64,000 bases of DNA. Origin: Niveispirillum sp. SYP-B3756 (GTDB lineage: Bacteria > Pseudomonadota > Alphaproteobacteria > Azospirillales > Azospirillaceae). The notes under the pieces are model-generated. The model was given only the letters and a program-made list of their open reading frames with translations. It ran no database searches and was not told where the DNA came from. A program made the translations under genes and the position numbers. Shown in pieces: positions 52,657 through 60,229 of this stretch (positions are counted from its first letter, which is position 1; every line of letters starts with the position of its first letter). The stretch spans positions 1 to 64,000 of the forward strand of contig NZ_WIDQ01000004.1 of assembly GCF_009495745.1 (NCBI RefSeq). The letters are read 5' to 3'.

Positions 52657-54921
52657 ATGACCGACAAGCGCCTTCTGGCCGGCACCGCGCTGGCCCTGTT
52701 GTTCGCCGCCACGCCGGCTTTGGCCCAGAACACCACGGCCACCGATGCGACCCAGGTGGCCGATGCGGCCGAAATGATCGACGAGATTATCGTTTTCGGC
52801 CGTGGCGAGGCCCGGCAGGTCCAGGGTGTGACCGCCGCCGCCATCGCGCTGGAAGCGCCGGGCACCAGCCCACTGAAGGCGATCGACAAGCTGCCGGGCG
52901 TCAGCTTCCAGTCCGCCGATCCGTTCGGTGCCTATGAATGGTCGGCCCGCATCAGCATCCGTGGCTTCAACCAGACCCAGTTGGGCTTCACCCTGGATGG
53001 GGTGCCGCTGGGCGACATGTCCTATGGCAACCATAACGGCCTGCACATCTCCCGCGCCATCAGCTCTGAAAATGTCGGGGCGGTGACGGTGGCGCAGGGG
53101 GCGGGTTCGCTGGCCACGGCCTCGACCAGCAATCTGGGCGGCACGGTGCAGTTCACCTCCCGCGATCCGTCCAAGGATGCCGGCGCCACCGTCGCTGGCA
53201 TGTTCGGGTCGGAAAATACCGGCCGTGGCTTTGTGCGGCTGGAAACCGGTGAGCTGTCCACCGGTACCCGCGCCTATCTCAGCTATACCCGCCAGAATGC
53301 GGAAAAGTGGAAAGGCGATGGCATCCAGCGCCAGGACCAGCTGAATTTCAAGGCGGTGCAGCCGGTGGGTGAGGGCACGCTGACGGGCTGGGTCAACTGG
53401 TCCGACCGGCGCGAGAATGATTACCAGGATCTGTCCCTGTCGATGATCAACCGCCTGGGCTATGACTGGGACAATTTCGCCAAGAACTGGGGTCTGGCCG
53501 TTCAGGTGGCCGATATCTATAACGGCAATGTCAAGGGCGCCTATCCGGCTCCGGTGCAGACGGTGGACGATGCCTATTACGATGCCGCCGGCCTGCGCAA
53601 GGATACGGTCGGCGCGCTGACCCTGAACTACCCGATCAATGATGTGGTGACACTGGACCTGACCGGTTATGGCCACAAGAATGAAGGCCAGGGCGTCTGG
53701 TTCACCCCCTATCTGCAGACGCCGGGCGGTGGCCCGATCTCTATCCGCACCACCGAATATGATATTGAGCGGTTCGGTGGCATCGGCGGCCTGACGGTGG
53801 AACTGGGCGATCACAAGATCAATGGTGGCGTCTGGTATGAAGATAATGACTTCAACCATGCCCGCCGTTTCTATGGGTTGAACCGCGCCTCGCCGGGCCG
53901 TTCCGCCACTCAGTTCCAGACCGGGCCCTTCTTCACCCAGTGGGAATACAGCTTCAACACCAAGACCACGCAGTTCCACCTGTCCGACGCCTGGAAGGTC
54001 ACCGATGCATTGACCGTCAATGCCGGTTTCAAGTCGGTCAATGTGGAAAACAAGGCCAATACGCTGACGGGCCCGGTGAAGACCGGTTCCATCAAGGCCG
54101 AGGATAATTTCCTGCCCCAGGCCGGCTTCCTGTTCGACATCACCAACGAGCATCAGATTTTCGGTTCCTATGCCGAAAATATGCGTGCCTTCGAATCGTC
54201 GGGCACCGGTGGGCCGTTCAGCACCACGGCGGAAGCCTTCAACAAGATCCGTGGCAACCTCAATCCCGAATCCAGCCGGACCTTTGAACTGGGCTGGCGC
54301 TTCCGGGTCGAGCGGTTCCAGGGCGTGCTCGCCGCCTATGATGTGAAGTTCGATGATCGTCTGCTGACGGTCACCGTCGGGTCCGGCATCCAGGGCCTGC
54401 CGCCCTCCTTGCAGAATGTCGGCAGTGTGACGACGCGCGGCCTGGAAGCGGCTGGTACCTATAACCTGACCGATGAAGTGTCGCTGTTCGCCTCCTACAC
54501 CTACAATGACAGCAGCTATGATGATGATGTGATGGATGGGACGACCACCATCCACACCAAGGACAAGACCGTCGTCAATTCGCCCAAGCATCTGCTGAAG
54601 GGCGAGGTCTCCTATGAAGATGGCAACCTGTTCGGCAAGCTGGGGGCGTCCTACACCTCCAAGCGCTATTACACCTATCTGAATGATGGCTCGGTGGACA
54701 GCTACGCGCTGGTCGATGCCACCGTCGGCTATCGTTTCGAAGGCGGGGCGTGGCTGGAAGGCATGGAAATCCAGGCCAATGTCACCAACCTGTTCGACAA
54801 GGAATATGTCTCCACCATCGGGTCGAACGGTTTCGTAAACACCGACCCGAAGGGGCAGGCGCAGACGATGCTGGCCGGCGCGCCGCGTCAGTTCTTCATC
54901 TCCCTGAAGAAGCAGTTCTAA
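52657..54921 (+). CDS. TonB-dependent outer-membrane receptor
   Basis: A 754-aa receptor with a signal peptide (LLAGTALALLFAATPALA, cleavage before QN), a TonB-box-like region (DEIIVFG), the plug domain to about residue 170 (IDKLPGVSF, ISIRGFNQTQLGFTLDGVPLG) and a 22-strand-type barrel ending in the typical terminal Phe (ISLKKQF). Such receptors import siderophores, vitamins, sugars or peptides with TonB/ExbBD energy, none of which is adjacent. Substrate cannot be fixed; the family branch with a GDMSYGNHNG block in the plug is common in Sphingomonadales and Azospirillaceae. A PhoD-type phosphatase gene follows 132 bp later. Start follows AAGGGA. Confidence 0.92.
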   Translation: MTDKRLLAGTALALLFAATPALAQNTTATDATQVADAAEMIDEIIVFGRGEARQVQGVTAAAIALEAPGTSPLKAIDKLPGVSFQSADPFGAYEWSARISIRGFNQTQLGFTLDGVPLGDMSYGNHNGLHISRAISSENVGAVTVAQGAGSLATASTSNLGGTVQFTSRDPSKDAGATVAGMFGSENTGRGFVRLETGELSTGTRAYLSYTRQNAEKWKGDGIQRQDQLNFKAVQPVGEGTLTGWVNWSDRRENDYQDLSLSMINRLGYDWDNFAKNWGLAVQVADIYNGNVKGAYPAPVQTVDDAYYDAAGLRKDTVGALTLNYPINDVVTLDLTGYGHKNEGQGVWFTPYLQTPGGGPISIRTTEYDIERFGGIGGLTVELGDHKINGGVWYEDNDFNHARRFYGLNRASPGRSATQFQTGPFFTQWEYSFNTKTTQFHLSDAWKVTDALTVNAGFKSVNVENKANTLTGPVKTGSIKAEDNFLPQAGFLFDITNEHQIFGSYAENMRAFESSGTGGPFSTTAEAFNKIRGNLNPESSRTFELGWRFRVERFQGVLAAYDVKFDDRLLTVTVGSGIQGLPPSLQNVGSVTTRGLEAAGTYNLTDEVSLFASYTYNDSSYDDDVMDGTTTIHTKDKTVVNSPKHLLKGEVSYEDGNLFGKLGASYTSKRYYTYLNDGSVDSYALVDATVGYRFEGGAWLEGMEIQANVTNLFDKEYVSTIGSNGFVNTDPKGQAQTMLAGAPRQFFISLKKQF

Positions 54922-54944
54922 TATTCTGTGCCTCAAGCAGCTGT

Positions 54945-54984
54945 ACCAAGCTGCGACGCGTTCACCTCGTCGCAGCTTGGTTTA
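54945..54984 (+). terminator. Hairpin after the TonB receptor gene
   Basis: A perfect 14-bp stem (ACCAAGCTGCGACG / CGTCGCAGCTTGGT) with a 9-base loop, followed by a short TT then AAG, 24 bp after the receptor stop. Likely terminator or processing site. Confidence 0.55.
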
Positions 54985-55053
54985 AGTTCAGCCTATCTTA
55001 TGGGCGCCGGGGGATGCGTTCCCCGGCGCCTTTCCCATGTCAGGATGCCCCCG

Positions 55054-56175
55054 ATGTCCCGTTCCCCGCTTGATCGCCGCACCCTGCTGACCGGCATGGC
55101 CGCCCTTTCCGCCGCTGCCACGGTGGCTCCCCAGGCGAGTGGGCAGATGGTGAAACGGCTGGCACCGACGGCCACGCCAACCCGCATCGCCTTTGGGTCG
55201 TGCGCGCATCAGAGCAAGGATCAGCCGATCTGGGATGCCATTCTGGCGGCCAAGCCGGACCTGATGATTCTGCTGGGGGACAATGTTTATCTCGACACCC
55301 GCAATGTCGAGGATATGAAGGCCAAATATGCCCTGCTGGCGGCCAAGCCGGGCTTTCGCAAGCTGCGCGACGCCGTGCCCATCGTCGCCACCTGGGACGA
55401 TCATGATTTCGGCGAGAATGATGCCGGCGCCGATTATCCGATGAAGGCGGAAAGCCGCCGCCTGTTCTGTGATTTCTTCGGGGAGCCGGCCGACAGCATC
55501 CGCCGCAGCCGGGCCGATGGCATCTATACCGATTACCTGTTCGGGCCGGCCGGCCAGCGCCTGCAGATCATCCTGCCCGATCTGCGCTGGAACCGCGCGC
55601 CGCTGAAGACCATCGATATGGGCGGCCAGGATTATGAAACCTGGGCCAAGGCCCGCCACGCGGCGGGTAAATCCGTGCCCGGTCCCTATGAACGCCAGCC
55701 GGAAGAGGGGGCCAGCCAGATGGGCGAGGCCCAGTGGCGCTGGCTGGAAGAACGGCTGGCTCAGCCGGCTGACCTGCGTATCCTGGCCTCCTCGCTCCAG
55801 GTTGTCTCCGACTTCCCTGGCTGGGAAGCCTGGATCAACTTCACCCATGATCACCAGCGCCTGATCGCGGCGATTCGCCAGAAACGGGCCAACGGCCTGT
55901 TCTGCATTTCCGGCGACACGCATTATGCCGAATTCTCCCGCCTGGACCTGAATGTCCCCTATCCGCTGTGGGACTTCACCTCCTCCGGTCTGACGGAGGT
56001 GTGGCCGGTGCTGCCGCCCAACGCGCGGCGGGTGGGGGAGGCCTACCGGTCACAGAATTTCGGCCTGATCGAGGTGGATTGGGCGGCGGGTGCCGTGCAG
56101 ATCGGCATCCATGATGTGGTCGGCCAGCGGCAACTGGCGCAGGGCCTGCGGCTGGCCGACCTGCGGGTTGGGTGA
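55054..56175 (+). CDS. PhoD-like alkaline phosphatase/phosphodiesterase, Tat-exported
   Basis: A 373-aa exported metallophosphatase. A twin-arginine signal is seen (LDRRTLLTGMAALSAAA). Metal and phosphate-binding motifs of the PhoD superfamily are present: FGSCAHQ, LGDNVYLD, ATWDDHDFGEND and SGDTHYAEFSRL. Relatives cleave phosphate mono- and diesters, some using iron and calcium, in the periplasm. ATG 55054 is preferred to 55045 because of spacing to AGGA. It lies downstream of a TonB receptor with a hairpin between, so coregulation is possible but not shown. A minus-strand MOFRL gene converges on it directly (one base apart). Confidence 0.87.
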   Translation: MSRSPLDRRTLLTGMAALSAAATVAPQASGQMVKRLAPTATPTRIAFGSCAHQSKDQPIWDAILAAKPDLMILLGDNVYLDTRNVEDMKAKYALLAAKPGFRKLRDAVPIVATWDDHDFGENDAGADYPMKAESRRLFCDFFGEPADSIRRSRADGIYTDYLFGPAGQRLQIILPDLRWNRAPLKTIDMGGQDYETWAKARHAAGKSVPGPYERQPEEGASQMGEAQWRWLEERLAQPADLRILASSLQVVSDFPGWEAWINFTHDHQRLIAAIRQKRANGLFCISGDTHYAEFSRLDLNVPYPLWDFTSSGLTEVWPVLPPNARRVGEAYRSQNFGLIEVDWAAGAVQIGIHDVVGQRQLAQGLRLADLRVG

Positions 56176-56748
56176 TTACAGCACCAGGATGGCGCGGAAA
56201 TCCCGTATCCGCGCCTCTGCCGGGGCGGGGGGCAGCAGATCGTTCAGGCTGGCGAAGAAATGCAGGGCTTCCCCCTGATCCAGCAGGCTGCCCGGCTCCA
56301 GCCCCAGCGCCAGGGCGCGCGACAGGCTGTCCGGATGCAGCAGGGCCCCGGCCGCCGCGCCCCCACTGTCCAGCCCCTCCGTGTCGGCCGCCAGCGCCCA
56401 GATGTCGCGCGCGCCATCCAGCGCCAGCCCCAGGCCCAGCAGATAGGACAGGTTGCGGGCAAGATTATCCTGGCCGCGCAGCCGCTGCGGGCTGGCGCTG
56501 GAGAAAATCACCGTGCCCGGCGGTGTGGCCCGCGCCAGATCGGCATGGGGCCGCACCAGGGCCGGGATGCCGGCATCCGGCACCGTTTCCAACTGAATGG
56601 CTTCCAGGCCCAGATCGCTGGTCAACGCCATGGCTGCCGACCGGGCGGTGGCAGACCGGTCACGGGTTGGGTGGGACTGCCGGTCGGCACTGGCGGCAAG
56701 CGCTGTCTGGTAAAGCTGACGCAGCAGATCGGGTGGCGTCTGGGTCAT
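56176..56748 (-). CDS. Stand-alone, degenerate MOFRL-domain protein (glycerate 2-kinase C-terminal half)
   Basis: A 190-aa protein corresponding to the C-terminal MOFRL domain of glycerate 2-kinases (TtuD/GckA, usually about 420 aa). The start LLRQLYQTALAAS recalls the very beginning of the full enzyme, then the chain goes straight to MOFRL sequence: WALAADTEGLDSGGAAAGAL and LALGLEPGSLL. The catalytic N-terminal DUF4147 domain is missing and the glycine-rich GGETTVT/GGRNQE region is replaced by SSASPQRLRGQDNLARN. Activity is therefore doubtful; it may be a decayed kinase or a protein with a new role. It faces the phosphatase gene; a partial dispersed repeat lies upstream. Confidence 0.7.
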   Translation of the reverse strand: MTQTPPDLLRQLYQTALAASADRQSHPTRDRSATARSAAMALTSDLGLEAIQLETVPDAGIPALVRPHADLARATPPGTVIFSSASPQRLRGQDNLARNLSYLLGLGLALDGARDIWALAADTEGLDSGGAAAGALLHPDSLSRALALGLEPGSLLDQGEALHFFASLNDLLPPAPAEARIRDFRAILVL

Positions 56749-56838
56749 GGCGTTATTCCTCCATGGCGGGACGGGTTCCCCTGAACCATTCATGAAACAC
56801 CGGTGACGGGCGTTCGGCTCCGCAAGGCAGGTGTGAGG

Positions 56839-56907
56839 CCACTGGTCAAAATTCTTGACCAATGGCACGGCGGCGACTGCCGCCCCTTTGCGGGCGCGCG
56901 ATGATGC
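56839..56907 (+). repeat. MITE-like dispersed repeat, partial copy C
   Basis: The hairpin end (TGGTCAA-AATTC-TTGACCA) is followed by ATGGCACGGCGGCGACTGCCGCC, matching the corresponding ends of copies A (38456) and B (58381). The remaining 75 bp of the full element are missing; a GCGGGCGCGCGATGATGCG tail follows. It is 18 bp before the N-formylglutamate amidohydrolase gene. Confidence 0.7.
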
Positions 56908-56924
56908 GTTAAAGCTGGGGAACC

Positions 56925-57746
56925 ATGCTGGAAGCCCCTCTCGACACCCCCCTGCTGACCGCGGCCGACCCGGCCCCCGTTCGGCTGCTGAACCCGCAAT
57001 CGGCCAGCCCGATCCTGCTTGTCTGCGACCATGCCGGCAATGCGGTGCCGCAGGCGCTGGGCGACCTGGGCGGGGTGCCGGCGGCGGAGCTGGACCGGCA
57101 TATCGGCTGGGATATTGGTGCGGCGGCGGTGACGGCGGGATTGAGCCAGCGGCTGGATGCAGCCGCCATCCTCACCGTCTATTCCCGTCTGGTGGTGGAT
57201 TGCAACCGCCGCCCGGATGACCCGACCAGTATGCCCGCGCTGAGCGACGGCACGCCGATCCCGGCCAATGCGGATATCTCCCCCGCTGCCCGGCAGGCGC
57301 GACTGGACGCCCTGTTCCATCCCTATCATCAGGCGATCAGTGCCCGGCTGACGGCCATCCGGCATGGTGGACGGCAGCCCGTGCTGGTTTCCATCCACAG
57401 CTTCACGCCGACGATGCGCGGCGCGGCGCGCCCCTGGCATGTCGGGGTGTTGTGGAACCAGGATGGCCGGCTCGCCCTGCCCCTGCTGGCGGCCCTGCGG
57501 GCGGAAGGGGATATTGTCGTGGGCGATAACGAACCCTACAGCGCCCGCACTGGCACCGATTATACGATCATCCACCATCCGGAACCGATCGGCATTCCCA
57601 GCGTGATGCTGGAAATCCGTCAGGATCTGATTGCCGATGCGGTGGGGGCGGCGGCCTGGGGGGGGCGGCTGGCCCGGCTGCTGGGGCCGCTGCTGGCGGC
57701 CCCGACCGTCAGCGCGCCGCCTCAAACGCCCGGAGCAGGCCATTAA
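56925..57746 (+). CDS. N-formylglutamate amidohydrolase family protein
   Basis: A 273-aa hydrolase of the FGase family (COG3931). ILLVCDHAGNAVPQALGDL is the first metal-binding region, DRHIGWDIGAAAV the second, YSRLVVDCNRRPDDPTS the signature, and VSIHSFTPTM and YTIIHHPEPIGIPSVMLEIRQD carry further ligands and the catalytic region. In histidine breakdown the family makes formate and glutamate; this COG branch without nearby hut genes may act on other N-acyl amino acids. The gene lies directly after a partial repeat; its 3' end overlaps a small minus-strand gene by 38 bp. Confidence 0.87.
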   Translation: MLEAPLDTPLLTAADPAPVRLLNPQSASPILLVCDHAGNAVPQALGDLGGVPAAELDRHIGWDIGAAAVTAGLSQRLDAAAILTVYSRLVVDCNRRPDDPTSMPALSDGTPIPANADISPAARQARLDALFHPYHQAISARLTAIRHGGRQPVLVSIHSFTPTMRGAARPWHVGVLWNQDGRLALPLLAALRAEGDIVVGDNEPYSARTGTDYTIIHHPEPIGIPSVMLEIRQDLIADAVGAAAWGGRLARLLGPLLAAPTVSAPPQTPGAGH

Positions 57747-57885
57747 AGTCCAGCGCCTGGAGCTGTTGCACCAGCTTTGAAAATTCATTGCTGGAACGGC
57801 GCAGCTGTTCTGCATGGAAGTTGATATTGGCCAAGTGATTGGCCAGATGCCCCTGGGGCAGGCGGGTACGCATATCGATGATCAT
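57709..57885 (-). CDS. Small hypothetical protein (58 aa)
   Basis: Not recognised. The 58-aa helical, Gln/Asn/Leu-rich peptide (MIIDMRTRLPQGHLANHLA start, LRAFEAAR end) has an excellent ribosome binding site (GGAGG, five bases before the ATG at 57885). An AT-rich stretch upstream (57900-57960) shared with the divergent DUF1244 gene could hold its promoter. The 38-bp overlap with the convergent amidohydrolase gene is unusual, so it might be spurious, but codon pattern and start signal favour a real gene. Confidence 0.5.
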   Translation of the reverse strand: MIIDMRTRLPQGHLANHLANINFHAEQLRRSSNEFSKLVQQLQALDFNGLLRAFEAAR

Positions 57886-58073
57886 GGGGCCTCCGCTGGC
57901 GGGGGAACTCGACATGGCGAAATCATATATAATATCGATATTTTCCCATGATGGGTCCGGCGACAACAGAATTAAGTGGTTAATAGAAGAAAATTCCAAA
58001 ACTTGTGATGACGCATCGCCTTTTCTTGAAAAGGTGATGAAATCTTAACCAGTTTGACAATGCAGGAGGCAAT

Positions 58074-58376
58074 ATGGACAAGCAGACGCAGATGGAACTG
58101 GAGGCGGCCGCTTTTCGCCGGCTGGTGGCGCATCTCCAGCAACGCTCGGATGTGCAGAATATCGACCTGATGAACCTCGCCGGATTCTGCCGCAACTGTC
58201 TGGCCAAATGGTATCGCGCCGCTGCGGAGGAAGGCGGGCAGAGCTTCAGCTATGATGAGGCGCGCGAGATCATCTATGGGATGCCCTATGAAGATTGGAA
58301 GCGCCTGCACCAGCGCGAGGCCACGCCTGAACAGCAGCGTGCCTTTGACAGCAGCCAGCAGGGCGGGGAGCATTGA
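58074..58376 (+). CDS. DUF1244 family protein
   Basis: A 100-aa cytoplasmic protein matching DUF1244 (Sinorhizobium SMc04008-type): AFRRLVAHLQQRSDVQNIDL, MNLAGFCRNCLAKWYRAAAE and YDEAREIIYGMPYEDWK are highly conserved blocks. The two Cys in FCRNCLAKWY may bind metal. Function is unknown. GGAGG lies seven bases before the ATG. It diverges from the 58-aa gene. The full dispersed repeat B begins five bases after its stop. Confidence 0.88.
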   Translation: MDKQTQMELEAAAFRRLVAHLQQRSDVQNIDLMNLAGFCRNCLAKWYRAAAEEGGQSFSYDEAREIIYGMPYEDWKRLHQREATPEQQRAFDSSQQGGEH

Positions 58377-58380
58377 TCAT

Positions 58381-58524
58381 ATACCAGCGGTACGAAATCC
58401 TGACCGATGGTCACGCTTTTTCGTACCGCTCAATTGCCGGCGGGCGCCTCTGCGCCCTCGGCATGGGCCGCGCGGCGGCAGTCGCAGCATTCCCATCGGT
58501 CAAGAATTTTGACCGATGGTATTA
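58381..58524 (-). repeat. MITE-like dispersed repeat, full copy B
   Basis: Bounded by ATACCAGCGG (58381-58390) and CCGATGGTAT (58513-58522), which are inverted copies with one mismatch. The hairpin end has an 11-bp stem and 5-base loop (58493-58503 / 58509-58519). Complemented, it shares with copy A the order hairpin, GCGAC-y-GCCGCC, GCCGGC-r-ATTGAG and GCGTGACC-w-TCGGTCA-k-GATTTCGT-r-CCG. No coding frame. Confidence 0.82.
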
Positions 58525-58579
58525 ATGTCGGGGAAGGGGGCGGCTGATGCCGCCTCCTCCCCTTATCGATCTCGGTCTT

Positions 58580-58924
58580 TTAAGACCCATTGCGTTGCAA
58601 ACGGGCCTCCTCCGCAGCACGGCGGGTCTGCTGCCAGGCCTCCAGCGTGCGGCGGAGATTGGCGGCCGCCTGCCGCTGGCGGACGGCGGTCTCCGTCGAG
58701 CCGGCGCTCAAGGATTGATAAAGCTCTTCCTCCTCCAGGCAGGCTTCATATCGCAAAAGTGCCTGACGGTCGCGGTCGATGGCGGCGACTGCATCCGTAC
58801 CGGTGCCGCCATTCAGTTGCGGCATGGTGCAGGGGGAAGGTGCGGCCGCAGCTGCCATGCTGCCCAGCAGAACCATAAAGGCGGTGAAAATCCCGGCGCC
58901 CAGTGCCTTGGTGTGTGTCTTCAT
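58580..58924 (-). CDS. Exported hypothetical protein, coiled-coil
   Basis: Not recognised. A 114-aa protein with a signal peptide (FTAFMVLLGSMAAAAA, cleavage before APSP). The mature part has two Cys (PCTM, EACLEEEE), which may pair, and a long charged helix rich in Arg, Gln, Glu and Ala from about residue 50 to the end, likely a coiled coil. AGAGG precedes the ATG. It is flanked by repeat B downstream and a 167-bp gap upstream; no partner gene is evident. Confidence 0.65.
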   Translation of the reverse strand: MKTHTKALGAGIFTAFMVLLGSMAAAAAPSPCTMPQLNGGTGTDAVAAIDRDRQALLRYEACLEEEELYQSLSAGSTETAVRQRQAAANLRRTLEAWQQTRRAAEEARLQRNGS

Positions 58925-59091
58925 GCGACACCTCTCTTGTCAACCCGAAGGTAGCAAGAGCAACTGTGGCACGATCCAGGGGCGGGGGACAGCGACTTAT
59001 TGCAGCGCGGGAACAGGTTGGCGCATTGCAGCGCCGTGTCCGGGGGATGACGGCGGGCAGAAGCCCGACACGCTGTCATCCACCCAGCACT

Positions 59092-59613
59092 TTAGCCCCG
59101 CTGGACAGACTGACGCAGCAGGATGGCCAGCGATGCGGCCGGCATGGCAGGATCACGGGTCAGCAGCGGCAGCCCGGCCGTTGTGGCGGCTTCTTCCACA
59201 TGCACGGCCAAAACCGGCTCCACCAGCACCAGATCCCAGGCCTTGGGCGCCCGCGCCAGGGCCTGATTGGCCCGGCTGACGCTGTCCACCAGGGTGATGT
59301 CACAGCCAAAACCATCCAGCGCCAGCACCAGCATATCGGCATCGCTGGCGCTGGAAACCATCAGCACCCGCACCGTCTCTTTCGGGCTGGACGGGATCAT
59401 GTCGGCCAGCCGCATCGCCTCCGCCCCGGCCTGCCGGATGCGGCTGGCAAAGGAGCGGCTGTCGCCTTCCGGCAAATCCGCTTCCAGCAAGGTGGCGAAG
59501 CCCTGGATGGCGTTGAGCGCGTTGATCAGATCGTGGCGGAAGCCGCGCGGCAACCCGTTGGGGTCGCGCGGCAGATCGGCCGGTACGGCGGCCTTCCCCG
59601 TTTCAGCGGGCAA
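59092..59613 (-). CDS. Histidine-kinase-like phosphoacceptor domain fused to a degenerate receiver
   Basis: A 173-aa protein. Residues about 23-75 look like a HisKA dimerisation helix pair with the phosphoacceptor region GFRHDLINALNAIQGFATLL (His27). No HATPase_c domain follows. Instead residues about 80-165 resemble a receiver (VRVLMVSSASDADMLVLALD ... WDLVLVEPVLAV), but the acidic pair reads Ser-Ser and the phosphorylated Asp position reads Glu. It could be a phosphotransferase or scaffold for the response regulator encoded just upstream. TTG 59613 lies seven bases after GGAG and overlaps the regulator's end by 11 bp; a GTG at 59661 is an alternative. The whole arrangement is an interpretation from motifs. 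Confidence 0.65.
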   Translation of the reverse strand: MPAETGKAAVPADLPRDPNGLPRGFRHDLINALNAIQGFATLLEADLPEGDSRSFASRIRQAGAEAMRLADMIPSSPKETVRVLMVSSASDADMLVLALDGFGCDITLVDSVSRANQALARAPKAWDLVLVEPVLAVHVEEAATTAGLPLLTRDPAMPAASLAILLRQSVQRG

Positions 59614-60229
59614 GGCCCAGCTCCACCGCGCGCATGGCCGCCTGGGTGCGGTTCTTTGCACCCAGCTTGCGGCAGAGCCCCCGGATATGCAGCTTCACCG
59701 TCACCTCCTCCAGCTCCAGCGCGCGGGCGATCTCCTTGTTGGACTGACCCTTCAGCAGGAAATCCAGCACCTCCCGCTCCCGGCGGGTGAAGGTGCCGTT
59801 CAGCGCGTTGCCGTCGGCCTGGGTGGCCGTCTCCGCCATATTCTCCGGCATGAAGACTTCACCGGCCAGCATCCGCTGCAATGCCTGAAGCAGCATTGTG
59901 CCGGGCAGGGTCTTGGGCAGGAAGCCGACGGCACCGTGAGCCAGCGCCAGACGCACATCTTCATTCTTGGCTTCGCCCGACATCAGGGCAATCTTCAGGG
60001 AGGGATAGCGTTCCCGCAGGCGCACCAAGCCATTCAGCCCGTTCATCCCCGGCATACGCAGATCCAGCAGCAGGATATCGAAAGCGATACCATCATCCAG
60101 CGCCTTCAGCGCCTCACTGACGGTCCCCACACCCCTGACAATGGTGCCCGGCGCCTCCCGTTCAAAATGTGAACGCAAGGCATCTCGAACCAGCTCATGA
60201 TCATCGGCAATCAATAGACGCATCGACAT
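59603..60229 (-). CDS. NarL/LuxR-type response regulator
   Basis: A 208-aa two-domain regulator. The receiver has MRLLIADDHELVRDAL, the phosphorylated Asp in DILLLDLRMPGMNG and the Lys in GFLPKTLPG. The C-terminal LuxR helix-turn-helix is FTRREREVLDFLLKGQSNKEIA through VTVKLHIRGLCRKLG. It would bind DNA when phosphorylated. Start 60229 (MSMRLLI) is chosen over ATG 60259 which has no ribosome binding site; ATG 60223 is equally possible. The overlapping downstream gene encodes the kinase-like partner, and no complete kinase gene is adjacent. Confidence 0.88.
   Translation of the reverse strand: MSMRLLIADDHELVRDALRSHFEREAPGTIVRGVGTVSEALKALDDGIAFDILLLDLRMPGMNGLNGLVRLRERYPSLKIALMSGEAKNEDVRLALAHGAVGFLPKTLPGTMLLQALQRMLAGEVFMPENMAETATQADGNALNGTFTRREREVLDFLLKGQSNKEIARALELEEVTVKLHIRGLCRKLGAKNRTQAAMRAVELGLAR

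Noticed and set aside
52597-54936. 779-codon open frame opposite the TonB receptor gene
   Set aside because: Antisense shadow of a clear receptor with signal peptide and terminal Phe.
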